Origin: a virus
Length of the DNA: 64,000 nt
IMG/VR virus record: IMGVR_UViG_3300022752_000015
Coordinates: 1-64,000 of that record
Reading direction: 5' to 3' (one strand)
The position numbers and the translations under genes are program-made. Position 1 is the first letter of the stretch. The number at the start of each line of letters is the position of its first letter. Below the pieces are notes generated by a model. The model saw nothing but the letters and a program-made list of their open reading frames with translations, made no database searches and had not been told where the DNA came from. Shown one piece after another: positions 7,220-13,262 of the stretch.

Positions 7220-7397
7220 TGATGATTTTCCAGTTGGGTGTTACCATTTCGGTTTGAACCTCACCGTTGTGAAGAATGGTACACCAGTGTTCGTGGTTGA
7301 AGATGATTGGAGTTTCCAGTACCATTCCGATGTAGGTGTGCCATGAACAGGTTCCGGAACCCCACTTTTTAAATTCCACAAGATCACCTACATTCAT
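7206..7397 (-). CDS. array mini-barrel protein
   Basis: 63 residues. MNVGDLVEFKKWG, Y-I-G-M-V-L-E, CTILHNGEVQTEM. The C-terminal motif is replaced by TPNWKIINEA. Fourteen-base overlaps on both sides, both created by the Gly-Asp codons of the start box. Confidence 0.8.
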   Translation of the reverse strand: MNVGDLVEFKKWGSGTCSWHTYIGMVLETPIIFNHEHWCTILHNGEVQTEMVTPNWKIINEAR

Positions 7398-7602
7398 TCC
7401 AGATCTCCTCCAGGTAGTTCCAGTTTACCCATCCGATCTTCCCGTTGTAGAGAACCTTGATCCAGGTACCATTCGGAGGTGAAACGATCAAGAGGGATGA
7501 TCCGATTGGAATTCCATCATCCGGTAGGTGTTTGTGAACCTTATTCACCGTGGAATAGAAGTTGGTGAAACAAAGGTTTTTGGCAAGTGAACCGGGAAGC
7601 AT
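7384..7602 (-). CDS. array mini-barrel protein, first gene of block 1
   Basis: 72 residues. MLPGSLAKNLCFT, long loop, S-L-L-I-V, WIKVLYNGKIGWVNWNYLEEIW. First gene of the block-1 operon: a class I promoter places the ATG at +1, with no Shine-Dalgarno, so it is predicted to be translated from a leaderless message. Confidence 0.85.
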   Translation of the reverse strand: MLPGSLAKNLCFTNFYSTVNKVHKHLPDDGIPIGSSLLIVSPPNGTWIKVLYNGKIGWVNWNYLEEIWNECR

Positions 7603-7608
7603 GTTTCA

Positions 7609-7638
7609 AGTATATCATCCCACGGTGGGGAATTTCAC
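7609..7638 (-). promoter_or_regulatory. class I promoter of array block 1
   Basis: GTGAAA (7633-7638), 18 bases, TATACT (7609-7614), six bases, ATG at 7602. It is likely the main promoter of the more than 5.6 kb operon of overlapping mini-genes downstream. Confidence 0.8.
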
Positions 7639-7640
7639 TG

Positions 7641-7814
7641 TTACCCCACCAGGTGTTTTTCGTTTTTGAATTGAGTGAGAACCTCCCATAGGAGTTGTGG
7701 AAGGGAATCCTGGATGTGAAGGTATGATGAGTAGGAACAACACCACACCGGGCCGGGAGAAATAACTCCAGGTTTCTCTTTCCAGATTTTTACCGAACGT
7801 AGGAACTTAAACAT
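7641..7814 (-). CDS. small hypothetical protein
   Basis: 57 codons, MFKFLRSVKIWKEKPGVISPG to NEKHLVG. Starts one base after the stop of the upstream gene and ends just before the block-1 promoter, filling what would otherwise be a 200-base gap. Contains adjacent Cys-Cys and Ser/Tyr-rich centre; no family recognised. Confidence 0.6.
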   Translation of the reverse strand: MFKFLRSVKIWKEKPGVISPGPVWCCSYSSYLHIQDSLPQLLWEVLTQFKNEKHLVG

Positions 7815-7815
7815 T

Positions 7816-8181
7816 TTAAGTGAAATCCCCCACGATTAAATCCCAGCTTCCGGATCCATGCCCAACACAGTGATCCCCAACACTTCTGTGTAGTTCCATT
7901 CCTTCCGGGCACCACCGCCCTGGGCCACGTGTGGTGATGATTTTGATCATATCCTCGGGGAGAACCTCTTCATCATATTCATTTAGGATCTTTGTGTTGG
8001 GTTTACCCCATTCGGTGATCCAATCCTCCAGGGAATTGATGCCCCTCTCGGGGATGATGTGCAGGGAGAAACACCAACCGTAGGAGGATTTTCCGATGTG
8101 AAGAACCTCCTCATCGGGATCGTGTTTACAGGTTACACATTTCGAAGGTGATTCTTTGTGTAGGTAGTAGTTTGTTCCCAT
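7816..8181 (-). CDS. MGTNYYL-family phage/bacterial protein
   Basis: 121 residues. The start MGTNYYLHKE, a CxxC pair (C15, C18), LHIGKSSYGWCFSLHI and a GI-x-SLEDW segment match a small conserved protein family I remember from phage and actinobacterial genomes. Its function is not established. GGAGG lies upstream of the ATG. It sits between the array and the 8.2 kb genes and is probably co-transcribed from the promoter at 8432-8461. Confidence 0.7.
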   Translation of the reverse strand: MGTNYYLHKESPSKCVTCKHDPDEEVLHIGKSSYGWCFSLHIIPERGINSLEDWITEWGKPNTKILNEYDEEVLPEDMIKIITTRGPGRWCPEGMELHRSVGDHCVGHGSGSWDLIVGDFT

Positions 8182-8182
8182 C

Positions 8183-8425
8183 TCACTTTCCTCCTAAAAT
8201 CTCTTCCACTCGAAGTTCAGATTCACCACTTCTTTCCATTGCTCTCCATGGTAATGATCCACGTTCCTCCCGGTGAAGTTGATCCACCGAATCGATCTTA
8301 TCAACCTTATACACCGATGAACCTCTAATCTCCTCGGATAGGTTCCGGAAACCGATACTCTCAGCCTCGTGTGGATCAACACAATCCACAAGGATATCTG
8401 TGTGAAATGTTACTCGGTACAACAT
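8183..8425 (-). CDS. YRV-type small protein, paralog of 12332-12619
   Basis: 80 residues. LYRVTFHTDILVDC near the start and HREERGSLPWR near residue 55 are shared with the gene at 12332-12619, in the same order and spacing. Both are first genes directly behind a class I promoter with the ATG at +1. The pair therefore looks like a duplicated promoter-plus-gene unit. Family function unknown; the N-terminal strand and Cys-x-D/E-x-E-A pattern recall small host-takeover proteins, but this is not evidence of role. Confidence 0.75.
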   Translation of the reverse strand: MLYRVTFHTDILVDCVDPHEAESIGFRNLSEEIRGSSVYKVDKIDSVDQLHREERGSLPWRAMERSGESELRVEEILGGK

Positions 8426-8431
8426 GATTCA

Positions 8432-8461
8432 ATCTTATCCTCCACCGGTTGGGTTTTTCAC
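8432..8461 (-). promoter_or_regulatory. class I promoter
   Basis: GTGAAA (8456-8461), 18 bases, TAAGAT (8432-8437), six bases, ATG at 8425. Confidence 0.8.
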
Positions 8462-8467
8462 CGGAGG

Positions 8468-8620
8468 TTAATCAAAAAATCCACTTCGAATGGTACGTAA
8501 ACATATTCCAACCTGCCGGGCCCTGATACCCATGAGGTTCCAGTTGGGGAAGGAGGTGAGGAACCCGGTGGAACTTCTCAACAACAAACGAAATCCACTT
8601 CGAATTCGAGGGAGGTTCAC
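8468..8620 (-). CDS. possible small ORF with GTGA overlap
   Basis: 50 codons from GTG at 8620, overlapping the upstream TGA in the usual 4-base way and ending before the next promoter. The product is basic (VNLPRIRSGFRLLL) and repeats the sequence IRSGF near both ends because the DNA carries a 15-base direct repeat. This could be a chance frame in a regulatory spacer. Confidence 0.3.
   Translation of the reverse strand: MNLPRIRSGFRLLLRSSTGFLTSFPNWNLMGIRARQVGICLRTIRSGFFD
8477..8605. repeat. 15-bp direct repeat pair
   Basis: AAATCCACTTCGAAT occurs at 8477-8491 and again at 8591-8605, 114 bases apart, in a spacer with at best a weak gene. A repeated protein-binding site or recombination relic are both possible. 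Confidence 0.6.
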
Positions 8621-8799
8621 TTCTCATCCTCCTCCACTTCATAGTAACCTACCACATCACAGATCCTCTTGATGAAATCCTGGGAGTTTAGGATGATCCG
8701 ATCCGATTGGTAGATAACCTCGGAACAACTGATACCATTCTCACGGATGAAATCCATGCAAACCTGAAGTAGTTCATCCCTCATTCCTGATTTCTTCAT
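8617..8799 (-). CDS. small hypothetical helical protein
   Basis: 60 residues, MKKSGMRDELLQVCMDFIREN, predicted helices with a very acidic end (VEEDEK). ATGA overlap with the upstream gene, so co-translated with 8796-9311. No family recognised. Confidence 0.7.
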   Translation of the reverse strand: MKKSGMRDELLQVCMDFIRENGISCSEVIYQSDRIILNSQDFIKRICDVVGYYEVEEDEK

Positions 8800-9311
8800 G
8801 ATTTACCCATCAAACCATTCAACCAACTCTCGTTATCCTCAGGAACAAAACTTCCAACCGGATCCCATAGAACCGTGAAACGATCCTCCTTCAACATATC
8901 CACCAGATCCTCCTCACTCCAGTTCTCGTGGGAGGGAATGAGGTGGTAGGTATCACCGATGAACTGGGGAACCTTGTTGATGATCTGCGGGATGTTGTTC
9001 ACATTGAGGAACACCGTGTGAAGTGAGAAGAGGTTATCCGGTTTCTCGTTCACATCGATCAACTCGGATGCGATCTTTTCCACCTTGAGAAGTTCCAGGA
9101 TGATCCCATCCGCACCGCTCTCGGAATATCGAGTTGCACTTCCGATATCGGCCACCCAACCTTGCCCGGATTCACTGTAGAACATAGGTGAACCCCAGGA
9201 GTTATTCTCCCCATCGAGGGATGAGTGGAACCTCAAAACGAAGTTCTTCTTCTCGGTGGATTTCTTGGTGGGGTTCTTCTTCGTGGAACTGGAGGATTTC
9301 TTGGTTGCCAT
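8796..9311 (-). CDS. hypothetical protein with Lys/Ser-rich N-terminus
   Basis: 171 residues. A low-complexity basic leader (residues 1-22, Lys/Ser/Thr) precedes a folded-looking region with no recognised domain (FHSSLDGENNSW, then YSESGADGIILELLK). The basic tail could bind nucleic acid or be an unstructured tether. First gene of its operon; ATG at +1 of a class I promoter and no ribosome site. Confidence 0.7.
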   Translation of the reverse strand: MATKKSSSSTKKNPTKKSTEKKNFVLRFHSSLDGENNSWGSPMFYSESGQGWVADIGSATRYSESGADGIILELLKVEKIASELIDVNEKPDNLFSLHTVFLNVNNIPQIINKVPQFIGDTYHLIPSHENWSEEDLVDMLKEDRFTVLWDPVGSFVPEDNESWLNGLMGKS

Positions 9312-9315
9312 GATG

Positions 9316-9519
9316 TTATCCTATCCTATCGAGGTGGGGATTTTCACCGGGGAGGGAGATGTAGTGATCAGAGATCATTTGTTTCCTACCGGTGTGGAGG
9401 AGAACGGTGAAGAAACGGTGATCCATTGAGATATCGTTGTGTTCCTCGATGATTATCCCGAGTGTGGGGGAGATCATCCTCTGGGGATTGGTGTAGAGGA
9501 TGAGTTGCCCGATTCTCAC
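9316..9519 (-). CDS. array mini-barrel protein, end of block 2
   Basis: 67 residues, GTG start at 9519 (RIGQLILYTNPQR). T-L-G-I-I-I-E-E, FTVLLHTGRKQMI follow; the Trp motif is absent. It resembles 10061-10237 closely (same I-I-x-E, x-D-x-[RQ]-F-[FY], V-L-L spacing). Last gene of block 2; its tail contains the next promoter. Confidence 0.8.
   Translation of the reverse strand: MRIGQLILYTNPQRMISPTLGIIIEEHNDISMDHRFFTVLLHTGRKQMISDHYISLPGENPHLDRIG
9318..9347 (-). promoter_or_regulatory. class I promoter
   Basis: GTGAAA (9342-9347), 18 bases, TAGGAT (9318-9323), six bases, ATG at 9311. The promoter lies inside the 3' end of the upstream gene. Confidence 0.8.
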
Positions 9520-9704
9520 TAGATCTCCTGGAGGTCTGATTCTCGGCAGTGAAGAATTCCACGATCTGGAAACAATACCTTCCAGTGTGGGAACGGATCA
9601 TTTCCACGGAATTCGTAGGGGATGTGTTCGAGGATGATCCCAACATCACCGGGAAGATCCATTTGGAATCGGTACCTCCATACCACCATGTTACCAACCC
9701 TCAT
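9519..9704 (-). CDS. array mini-barrel protein
   Basis: 61 residues from the ATG at 9704 (MRVGNMVVWRYRF), with AGGAGG seven bases upstream. G-D-V-G-I-I-L-E and WKVLFPDRGILHCRESDLQEI follow. TAG/GTG one-base overlap downstream, 14-base overlap upstream through GGT-AAC. Confidence 0.8.
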   Translation of the reverse strand: MRVGNMVVWRYRFQMDLPGDVGIILEHIPYEFRGNDPFPHWKVLFPDRGILHCRESDLQEI

Positions 9705-9891
9705 CCGTGATCCTCCTTGATCCATGTGGGTTTAACCACCTCATACTACCATCACCCAATAAAACTTTACATACATTGGAAATTGGATCAGGATCCTCAT
9801 GGATATCAATGATCAACCCAAGGATATAAATTATTTCCTTGGTGATGGGATTCCTTCCGTTCCTAAATTCTCTAAGTTCACCAACCTTCAT
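9691..9891 (-). CDS. array mini-barrel protein
   Basis: 66 residues. MKVGELREFRNGR, I-L-G-L-I-I-D, CKVLLGDGSMRWLNPHG. ATGA overlap with the upstream gene. Confidence 0.8.
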   Translation of the reverse strand: MKVGELREFRNGRNPITKEIIYILGLIIDIHEDPDPISNVCKVLLGDGSMRWLNPHGSRRITDEGW

Positions 9892-10064
9892 TCCAACACC
9901 TGGAATAATTCATCTTTTAAGTGGATTGAGATCCTCCTGATTTTATCTCCATCGAGAATAACCAATGAATACCTCTCAATATCAACCTGAAGTATTAGTT
10001 GAATATCGGTATTCCATCCACTTATCCTTTTACTGGATGTTTTTATTAGATCTCCACGTTTCAC
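9888..10064 (-). CDS. array mini-barrel protein, short, GTG start
   Basis: 58 residues from GTG at 10064 (VKRGDLIKTSSKRI), running to DELFQVLE. It fills the apparent gap between its neighbours exactly, with 4-base overlaps on both sides. L-I-L-Q and YSLVILDG stand for the middle strands. Below usual ORF cut-offs, but start box and coupling make it a confident member. Confidence 0.8.
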   Translation of the reverse strand: MKRGDLIKTSSKRISGWNTDIQLILQVDIERYSLVILDGDKIRRISIHLKDELFQVLE

Positions 10065-10237
10065 TGTAGAAAATCCAGGTAGTGGGTGGAGATTAGTTTA
10101 ACAATACCGTTTTCCAGTAGAACATTGTAGAATTGTTGATCCAGGGATATTCCAAGTTTTTCCTGGATGATTATCCCGATGAGGGGTTGAGGAATTCTAG
10201 TATTATTTCGGTAACGAACCAAGGAACCGGGTTTCAT
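10061..10237 (-). CDS. array mini-barrel protein, short
   Basis: 58 residues from the ATG at 10237 (MKPGSLVRYRNNT), chosen for ATGA overlap over a start 11 codons upstream. L-I-G-I-I-I-Q-E, YNVLLENGIVKLIS; close to 9316-9519 in layout. Confidence 0.8.
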   Translation of the reverse strand: MKPGSLVRYRNNTRIPQPLIGIIIQEKLGISLDQQFYNVLLENGIVKLISTHYLDFLQ

Positions 10238-10467
10238 TCCACCACTCGGAGGTTCCCCGCGAAACACCAACCAACATTTCCATCACAGGTGATCTTCACC
10301 TCGGAACCATGTTGTTCCAGAACCATACCAACCCCGGATAGATACCCGGTGGTGAAACGTGAAACATAACCATTGTTCCCAACCGTGATTGGAGAGGAAA
10401 ATAGTTTGGATCTGGAATTGGTTCCAAGGTTGGTTACCAAAGTTCCGGGGAGATATGTGGTGTTCAT
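10234..10467 (-). CDS. array mini-barrel protein, close paralog of 7004-7219
   Basis: 77 residues from the ATG at 10467 (MNTTYLPGTLVTN), giving ATGA overlap. Shares SKLFSSP, G-x-G-x-V-[VL] and the end GNVGWCFAGNLRVVE with 7004-7219. A recent copy between blocks by the standards of this divergent family. Confidence 0.85.
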   Translation of the reverse strand: MNTTYLPGTLVTNLGTNSRSKLFSSPITVGNNGYVSRFTTGYLSGVGMVLEQHGSEVKITCDGNVGWCFAGNLRVVE

Positions 10468-10673
10468 GGTGTTGTTAGTAATCGGTTTTTTATCCAACCA
10501 ACCTTACCACGGTTCGTTAGGATTTTTGAGGATGATTTTCTGGATTCAATGATGATAACAATCTCGGGGGCTCTTATCCAATCCACTGCCACGCATCCTA
10601 GTGGAATTTCATCCATACACACATCCCAAACATAGGTTTGAACTGAACAGAGGTATAGTTCATTGGGTTTCAT
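10464..10673 (-). CDS. array mini-barrel protein
   Basis: 69 residues from the ATG at 10673 (MKPNELYLCSVQT), chosen for ATGA overlap. E-I-V-I-I-I-E, KILTNRGKVGWIKNRLLT. Three Cys residues in the first half. Confidence 0.8.
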   Translation of the reverse strand: MKPNELYLCSVQTYVWDVCMDEIPLGCVAVDWIRAPEIVIIIESRKSSSKILTNRGKVGWIKNRLLTTP

Positions 10674-10885
10674 TGGTGAACCTTGTACATGTATGAAACT
10701 TGGCTCCACCCAATTTTCTCCCCAATTAACCATTGAACGAAACCGTTTTGGGAGGGGGTGATGATGATCCCGGTGGAGGGTGGAATTTCCGGTGGGAATG
10801 TTGGGCCTGAGTATAGATCAGGATGTACCGGAAAGAATTGAAGTACCACCGAGGATTTAACCAGGGTTCCAGGGGAATATTTCAT
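10670..10885 (-). CDS. array mini-barrel protein
   Basis: 71 residues from the ATG at 10885 (MKYSPGTLVKSSV). S-T-G-I-I-I-T and FVQWLIGEKIGWSQVSYM. A longer frame upstream only duplicates the neighbour and is not used; ATGA overlap supports this start. Confidence 0.8.
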   Translation of the reverse strand: MKYSPGTLVKSSVVLQFFPVHPDLYSGPTFPPEIPPSTGIIITPSQNGFVQWLIGEKIGWSQVSYMYKVHQ

Positions 10886-11055
10886 TGGAGAACCTTGAAG
10901 TTCCTTTTGAGGAAGAAGTAGGAGTAGATGGAGGTGGTTCCATTGTTCCACATGATTTCACATGCTCCGGTGGGGGATTCGGAGAGGAGAAGGGCGATAC
11001 CGGGTGGAACATGGTGGTGAGGTTCGATTGAGATGAGAAGGGAACCAGGAACCAT
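10882..11055 (-). CDS. array mini-barrel protein, leaderless
   Basis: 57 residues, MVPGSLLISIEPHHH to FLKRNFKVLQ. G-I-A-L-L-L-S and CEIMWNNGTTSIY match the short sub-type at 11238-11414 (I-M-W-x-N-G-T-T-S). An internal class I promoter puts its ATG at +1, so block 2 can be re-initiated here. Confidence 0.75.
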   Translation of the reverse strand: MVPGSLLISIEPHHHVPPGIALLLSESPTGACEIMWNNGTTSIYSYFFLKRNFKVLQ

Positions 11056-11061
11056 GGTTAT

Positions 11062-11091
11062 ATGGTATCATGTGGAATGTGGGTTTTTCAC
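11062..11091 (-). promoter_or_regulatory. class I promoter inside array block 2
   Basis: GTGAAA (11086-11091), 18 bases, TACCAT (11062-11067), six bases, ATG at 11055. It overlaps the end of the upstream array gene. Confidence 0.75.
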
Positions 11092-11241
11092 CACGGTGAA
11101 GTTTTTACTGATCCAATTGTATCCCCAACGATCCATGGTTTGGAGCCTGGGGTTGAAGAGGATAACAATGTTGAGGTGTTTGTGTACCTCGAGAACAAGG
11201 TTGGGATCTTCGTAGAAAATAACGAGATCACCGGGGCTCAA
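11068..11241 (-). CDS. array mini-barrel protein, TTG start
   Basis: 57 residues from TTG at 11241 (start box x-SPGDLVIFYEDP), with a TTGA 4-base overlap upstream. L-V-L-E-V and GYNWISKNFTVV follow. The rare start codon is supported by the start box and coupling. The C-terminal codons double as the -35 of the promoter at 11062-11091. Confidence 0.75.
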   Translation of the reverse strand: MSPGDLVIFYEDPNLVLEVHKHLNIVILFNPRLQTMDRWGYNWISKNFTVVKNPHST

Positions 11242-11414
11242 TGAACCACCTCGAACATCCGAGAGATGAAATCAACAGAGAATCGTGATGTGGTTCCGTT
11301 GTGGGCCCACATGATATCGAACCACCCGTTGGTTTCCTGGGAGATGATAACCGCGAGGGTTTCGTTGGGAAACTCACCATTGATGTGAAATCGTATCAGA
11401 TCTCCCCTCTTCAC
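11238..11414 (-). CDS. array mini-barrel protein, GTG start
   Basis: 58 residues from GTG at 11414 (VKRGDLIRFHINGEF), GTGA overlap upstream and TTGA downstream. L-A-V-I-I-S-Q and FDIMWAHNGTTSRF, ending FEVVH. Close to 10882-11055. Confidence 0.8.
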   Translation of the reverse strand: MKRGDLIRFHINGEFPNETLAVIISQETNGWFDIMWAHNGTTSRFSVDFISRMFEVVH

Positions 11415-11617
11415 AACACCACCTCGAACAAATCGCGGATAACATCATCACCAATTCTACGGGTGATTCCATTGGATAGGTGAACGAGGTAGTTAACCGT
11501 GTTCCACCTCTCATCGATGAGAACCTCGAGAATCAATCCTGATGTTGGATTTCCGTTGCGAACCTGGTAATCGTTGGGTAGGAGAAGTGTTCCGATGGGA
11601 AGTGGATCAGGTTTCAC
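11411..11617 (-). CDS. array mini-barrel protein
   Basis: 68 residues. KPDPLPIGTLLLPND: the start box is shifted by a P-D-P-L-P insertion. S-G-L-I-L-E-V, YLVHLSNGITRRI and ending LFEVVL. The 11-base overlap upstream uses the TGA inside CCT-GAT (Pro-Asp). Confidence 0.8.
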   Translation of the reverse strand: MKPDPLPIGTLLLPNDYQVRNGNPTSGLILEVLIDERWNTVNYLVHLSNGITRRIGDDVIRDLFEVVL

Positions 11618-11846
11618 TGAGAACCTCTATGTCATCCGAGATTTCACCATCCATCAACCAGGATTTTCCAATCACACCACCGTGGGAGGTGAAGAGAACC
11701 TTGAGTTGGTTGTACTTGGAACCACGGTGCTTGGGGATGAAATCGATTACGATTCCGAACCAATCACCACAAACGTTATCGAATAGTTGGTGTTGATATT
11801 CACCGGGAGAGGTGGGTTTGTTTCGAATCAAAGAACCGATTTTCAC
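11607..11846 (-). CDS. array mini-barrel protein
   Basis: 79 residues. MKIGSLIRNKPTS, F-G-I-V-I-D-F, LKVLFTSHGGVIGKSWL, ending DIEVLSET. Four-base overlap upstream. Confidence 0.8.
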   Translation of the reverse strand: MKIGSLIRNKPTSPGEYQHQLFDNVCGDWFGIVIDFIPKHRGSKYNQLKVLFTSHGGVIGKSWLMDGEISDDIEVLSET

Positions 11847-12079
11847 CTGAGAACCTCGAGAATTTCTTCCATCTCATCATTCAAGAGGAGTGCCCTCATC
11901 ACCAGGTTATCGGGTGTAACGAGGGCCTCGATGGTGGTGTAGTGAGTTGTGTAGTGGGATGGTGGAGTTACCTTGAGAACCACCGCGATCCAATCGAAGT
12001 CCTGGGAGATGATTTCCCTGAAGATAGCCACACCGGATGTTTGGTATCGATTCCTTCGAAATAGATCACCAGGTTTCAT
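11843..12079 (-). CDS. array mini-barrel protein
   Basis: 78 residues. MKPGDLFRRNRYQ, I-A-V-V-L-K-V, a Thr/Tyr/His repeat-like loop (HYTTHYTT) and ending ILEVLR. No Trp motif. Four-base overlaps on both sides. Confidence 0.8.
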   Translation of the reverse strand: MKPGDLFRRNRYQTSGVAIFREIISQDFDWIAVVLKVTPPSHYTTHYTTIEALVTPDNLVMRALLLNDEMEEILEVLR

Positions 12080-12360
12080 AGCTCCTCTTCAGGAATCACT
12101 CGAAAATCATGGGTGTGGTACCCGAATCGAACCAATCCATCGTTCCCCACGAAGATCCCATGGCCCTTCATCCCTGGGATTTCACCTAGGAAAAGTATTG
12201 GATTTCCGGGGCGAAGTGGGTACAACCTTTCATCCTGGGGAGGTGGAGTAAATACCACCAAAAATCCTGAGGTAATTCCTCTAGGGAAATTAACGGGATT
12301 TTTTAGGTGTTCATCCAGGGGTATCCATGTTTCAACCTGGTGTTTTTGGTAGATTGCCAT
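12076..12360 (-). CDS. divergent array-type protein
   Basis: 94 residues from the ATG at 12360 (MAIYQKHQVETW), with AGAGAGG upstream. The start box is internal (LRPGNPILFLGE) and is followed by G-H-G-I-F-V-G and DGLVRFGYHTHDF, so the barrel is preceded by about 50 extra residues. Overlaps the upstream YRV-type gene by 29 bases. Confidence 0.7.
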   Translation of the reverse strand: MAIYQKHQVETWIPLDEHLKNPVNFPRGITSGFLVVFTPPPQDERLYPLRPGNPILFLGEIPGMKGHGIFVGNDGLVRFGYHTHDFRVIPEEEL

Positions 12361-12619
12361 TTTGTGCCTCTCTGAGGATTTGTTCCACAGGTTTTTCACG
12401 TTCTCCGCGGAGATCTCGTTGGGTATCCCTCCATGGTAAGGAACCTCTTTCCCACCTGCGAACCTGATCCGGAGATTCTAGGAGTTTGATTGAGAAAACC
12501 TCGGATCCTCGGTTATCAACCTCATCGGTGAGGTGTTTGAACCCGATCATCTCGGCTTCTTTTTCATTTTCACATTCCACCAGGAGATCGGTGAGGAATG
12601 AGACTCGATAGATGGCCAT
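12332..12619 (-). CDS. YRV-type small protein, paralog of 8183-8425
   Basis: 95 residues. IYRVSFLTDLLVEC and RRWERGSLPWRD align with the 8183 gene, with the added similarity of A-E-x-I-G-F in both. Leaderless first gene of the operon that runs into array block 2. Unknown function. Confidence 0.75.
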   Translation of the reverse strand: MAIYRVSFLTDLLVECENEKEAEMIGFKHLTDEVDNRGSEVFSIKLLESPDQVRRWERGSLPWRDTQRDLRGEREKPVEQILREAQNGNLPKTPG

Positions 12620-12626
12620 GGTGTTG

Positions 12627-12656
12627 TATACTAATCCATTTTTAGTGGGTTTTCAC
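12627..12656 (-). promoter_or_regulatory. class I promoter of array block 2
   Basis: GTGAAA (12651-12656) and a -10 region around 12627-12633 (AGTATA at 18-base or TAGTAT at 17-base spacing), with the ATG at 12619 seven or eight bases beyond. Slightly off the six-base rule. Confidence 0.65.
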
Positions 12657-12862
12657 CGAATGATTTCAAGGAATTCGTTGGGGATCCACCCGTGGGCATT
12701 GGGGAATGCCACCTGGGAACGGTAAGAGTGTTGTTCCGTTATGATTCCGAGTGAACCATAGGGGATAATCAGGGATGAATTGATTCGATTGTTGAAGAGT
12801 TCCGTGTAGGGTATGGCACCACCGGTGTTACAAACCCTGATCAAGGTTCCTACTGGATACAT
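12653..12862 (-). CDS. array mini-barrel protein, end of block 3
   Basis: 69 residues from the ATG at 12862 (MYPVGTLIRVCNT). S-L-G-I-I-T-E, VAFPNAHGWIPNEFLEIIR. The upstream TAG is embedded at bases 11-13 of this gene. Confidence 0.8.
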   Translation of the reverse strand: MYPVGTLIRVCNTGGAIPYTELFNNRINSSLIIPYGSLGIITEQHSYRSQVAFPNAHGWIPNEFLEIIR

Positions 12863-13050
12863 GGGTGAATTTCCTGGAGATCCTTGGAATCGAAGGTGTG
12901 AACCATGGAGGTTGTTGGAACGAGACACCGGCAGAAGTACATGGTGTACTTGAATTCAACATCGATGATGAGGAGTGGTTGATCGTAGTAGGGTGAGGTG
13001 CGGTACTTCGTGAGCCTCACCATGGAACCCCTGTTGAATGGTGGGTTCAC
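12850..13050 (-). CDS. array mini-barrel protein, GTG start
   Basis: 66 residues from GTG at 13050 (VNPPFNRGSMVRLTKY), chosen for GTGA overlap. L-L-I-I-D-V, RCLVPTTSMVHTF follow; divergent C-terminus. Confidence 0.75.
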   Translation of the reverse strand: MNPPFNRGSMVRLTKYRTSPYYDQPLLIIDVEFKYTMYFCRCLVPTTSMVHTFDSKDLQEIHPCIQ

Positions 13051-13262
13051 TGTTGAACCTCCTTCATGCCAACAGTACAAATATAGCCCACTCGCTGATC
13101 GGAGAGAAGCACCTTGGCCCAGTTATCTCGATGTGGAATCTCAGACTGGAGGACGAGAATGGGTTGATTCTCCAGCACGCGGACCGAATCTCCGTAGCGA
13201 AGATCCGGATAGAAGTTCACGTATGAACGAGGAGGAACTACGATGAGAGATCCTGGTTTCAT
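13047..13262 (-). CDS. array mini-barrel protein
   Basis: 71 residues from the ATG at 13262 (MKPGSLIVVPPRS), ATGA overlap. P-I-L-V-L-Q-S, AKVLLSDQRVGYICTVGMKEV, with Gly-Tyr in place of Gly-Trp. Confidence 0.8.
   Translation of the reverse strand: MKPGSLIVVPPRSYVNFYPDLRYGDSVRVLENQPILVLQSEIPHRDNWAKVLLSDQRVGYICTVGMKEVQQ

Noticed and set aside
12394-12399. GTGAAA as a class I -35 for the gene starting at 12360
   Set aside because: No -10 box at 18 bases, and the gene has its own AGAGAGG ribosome site within an operon.
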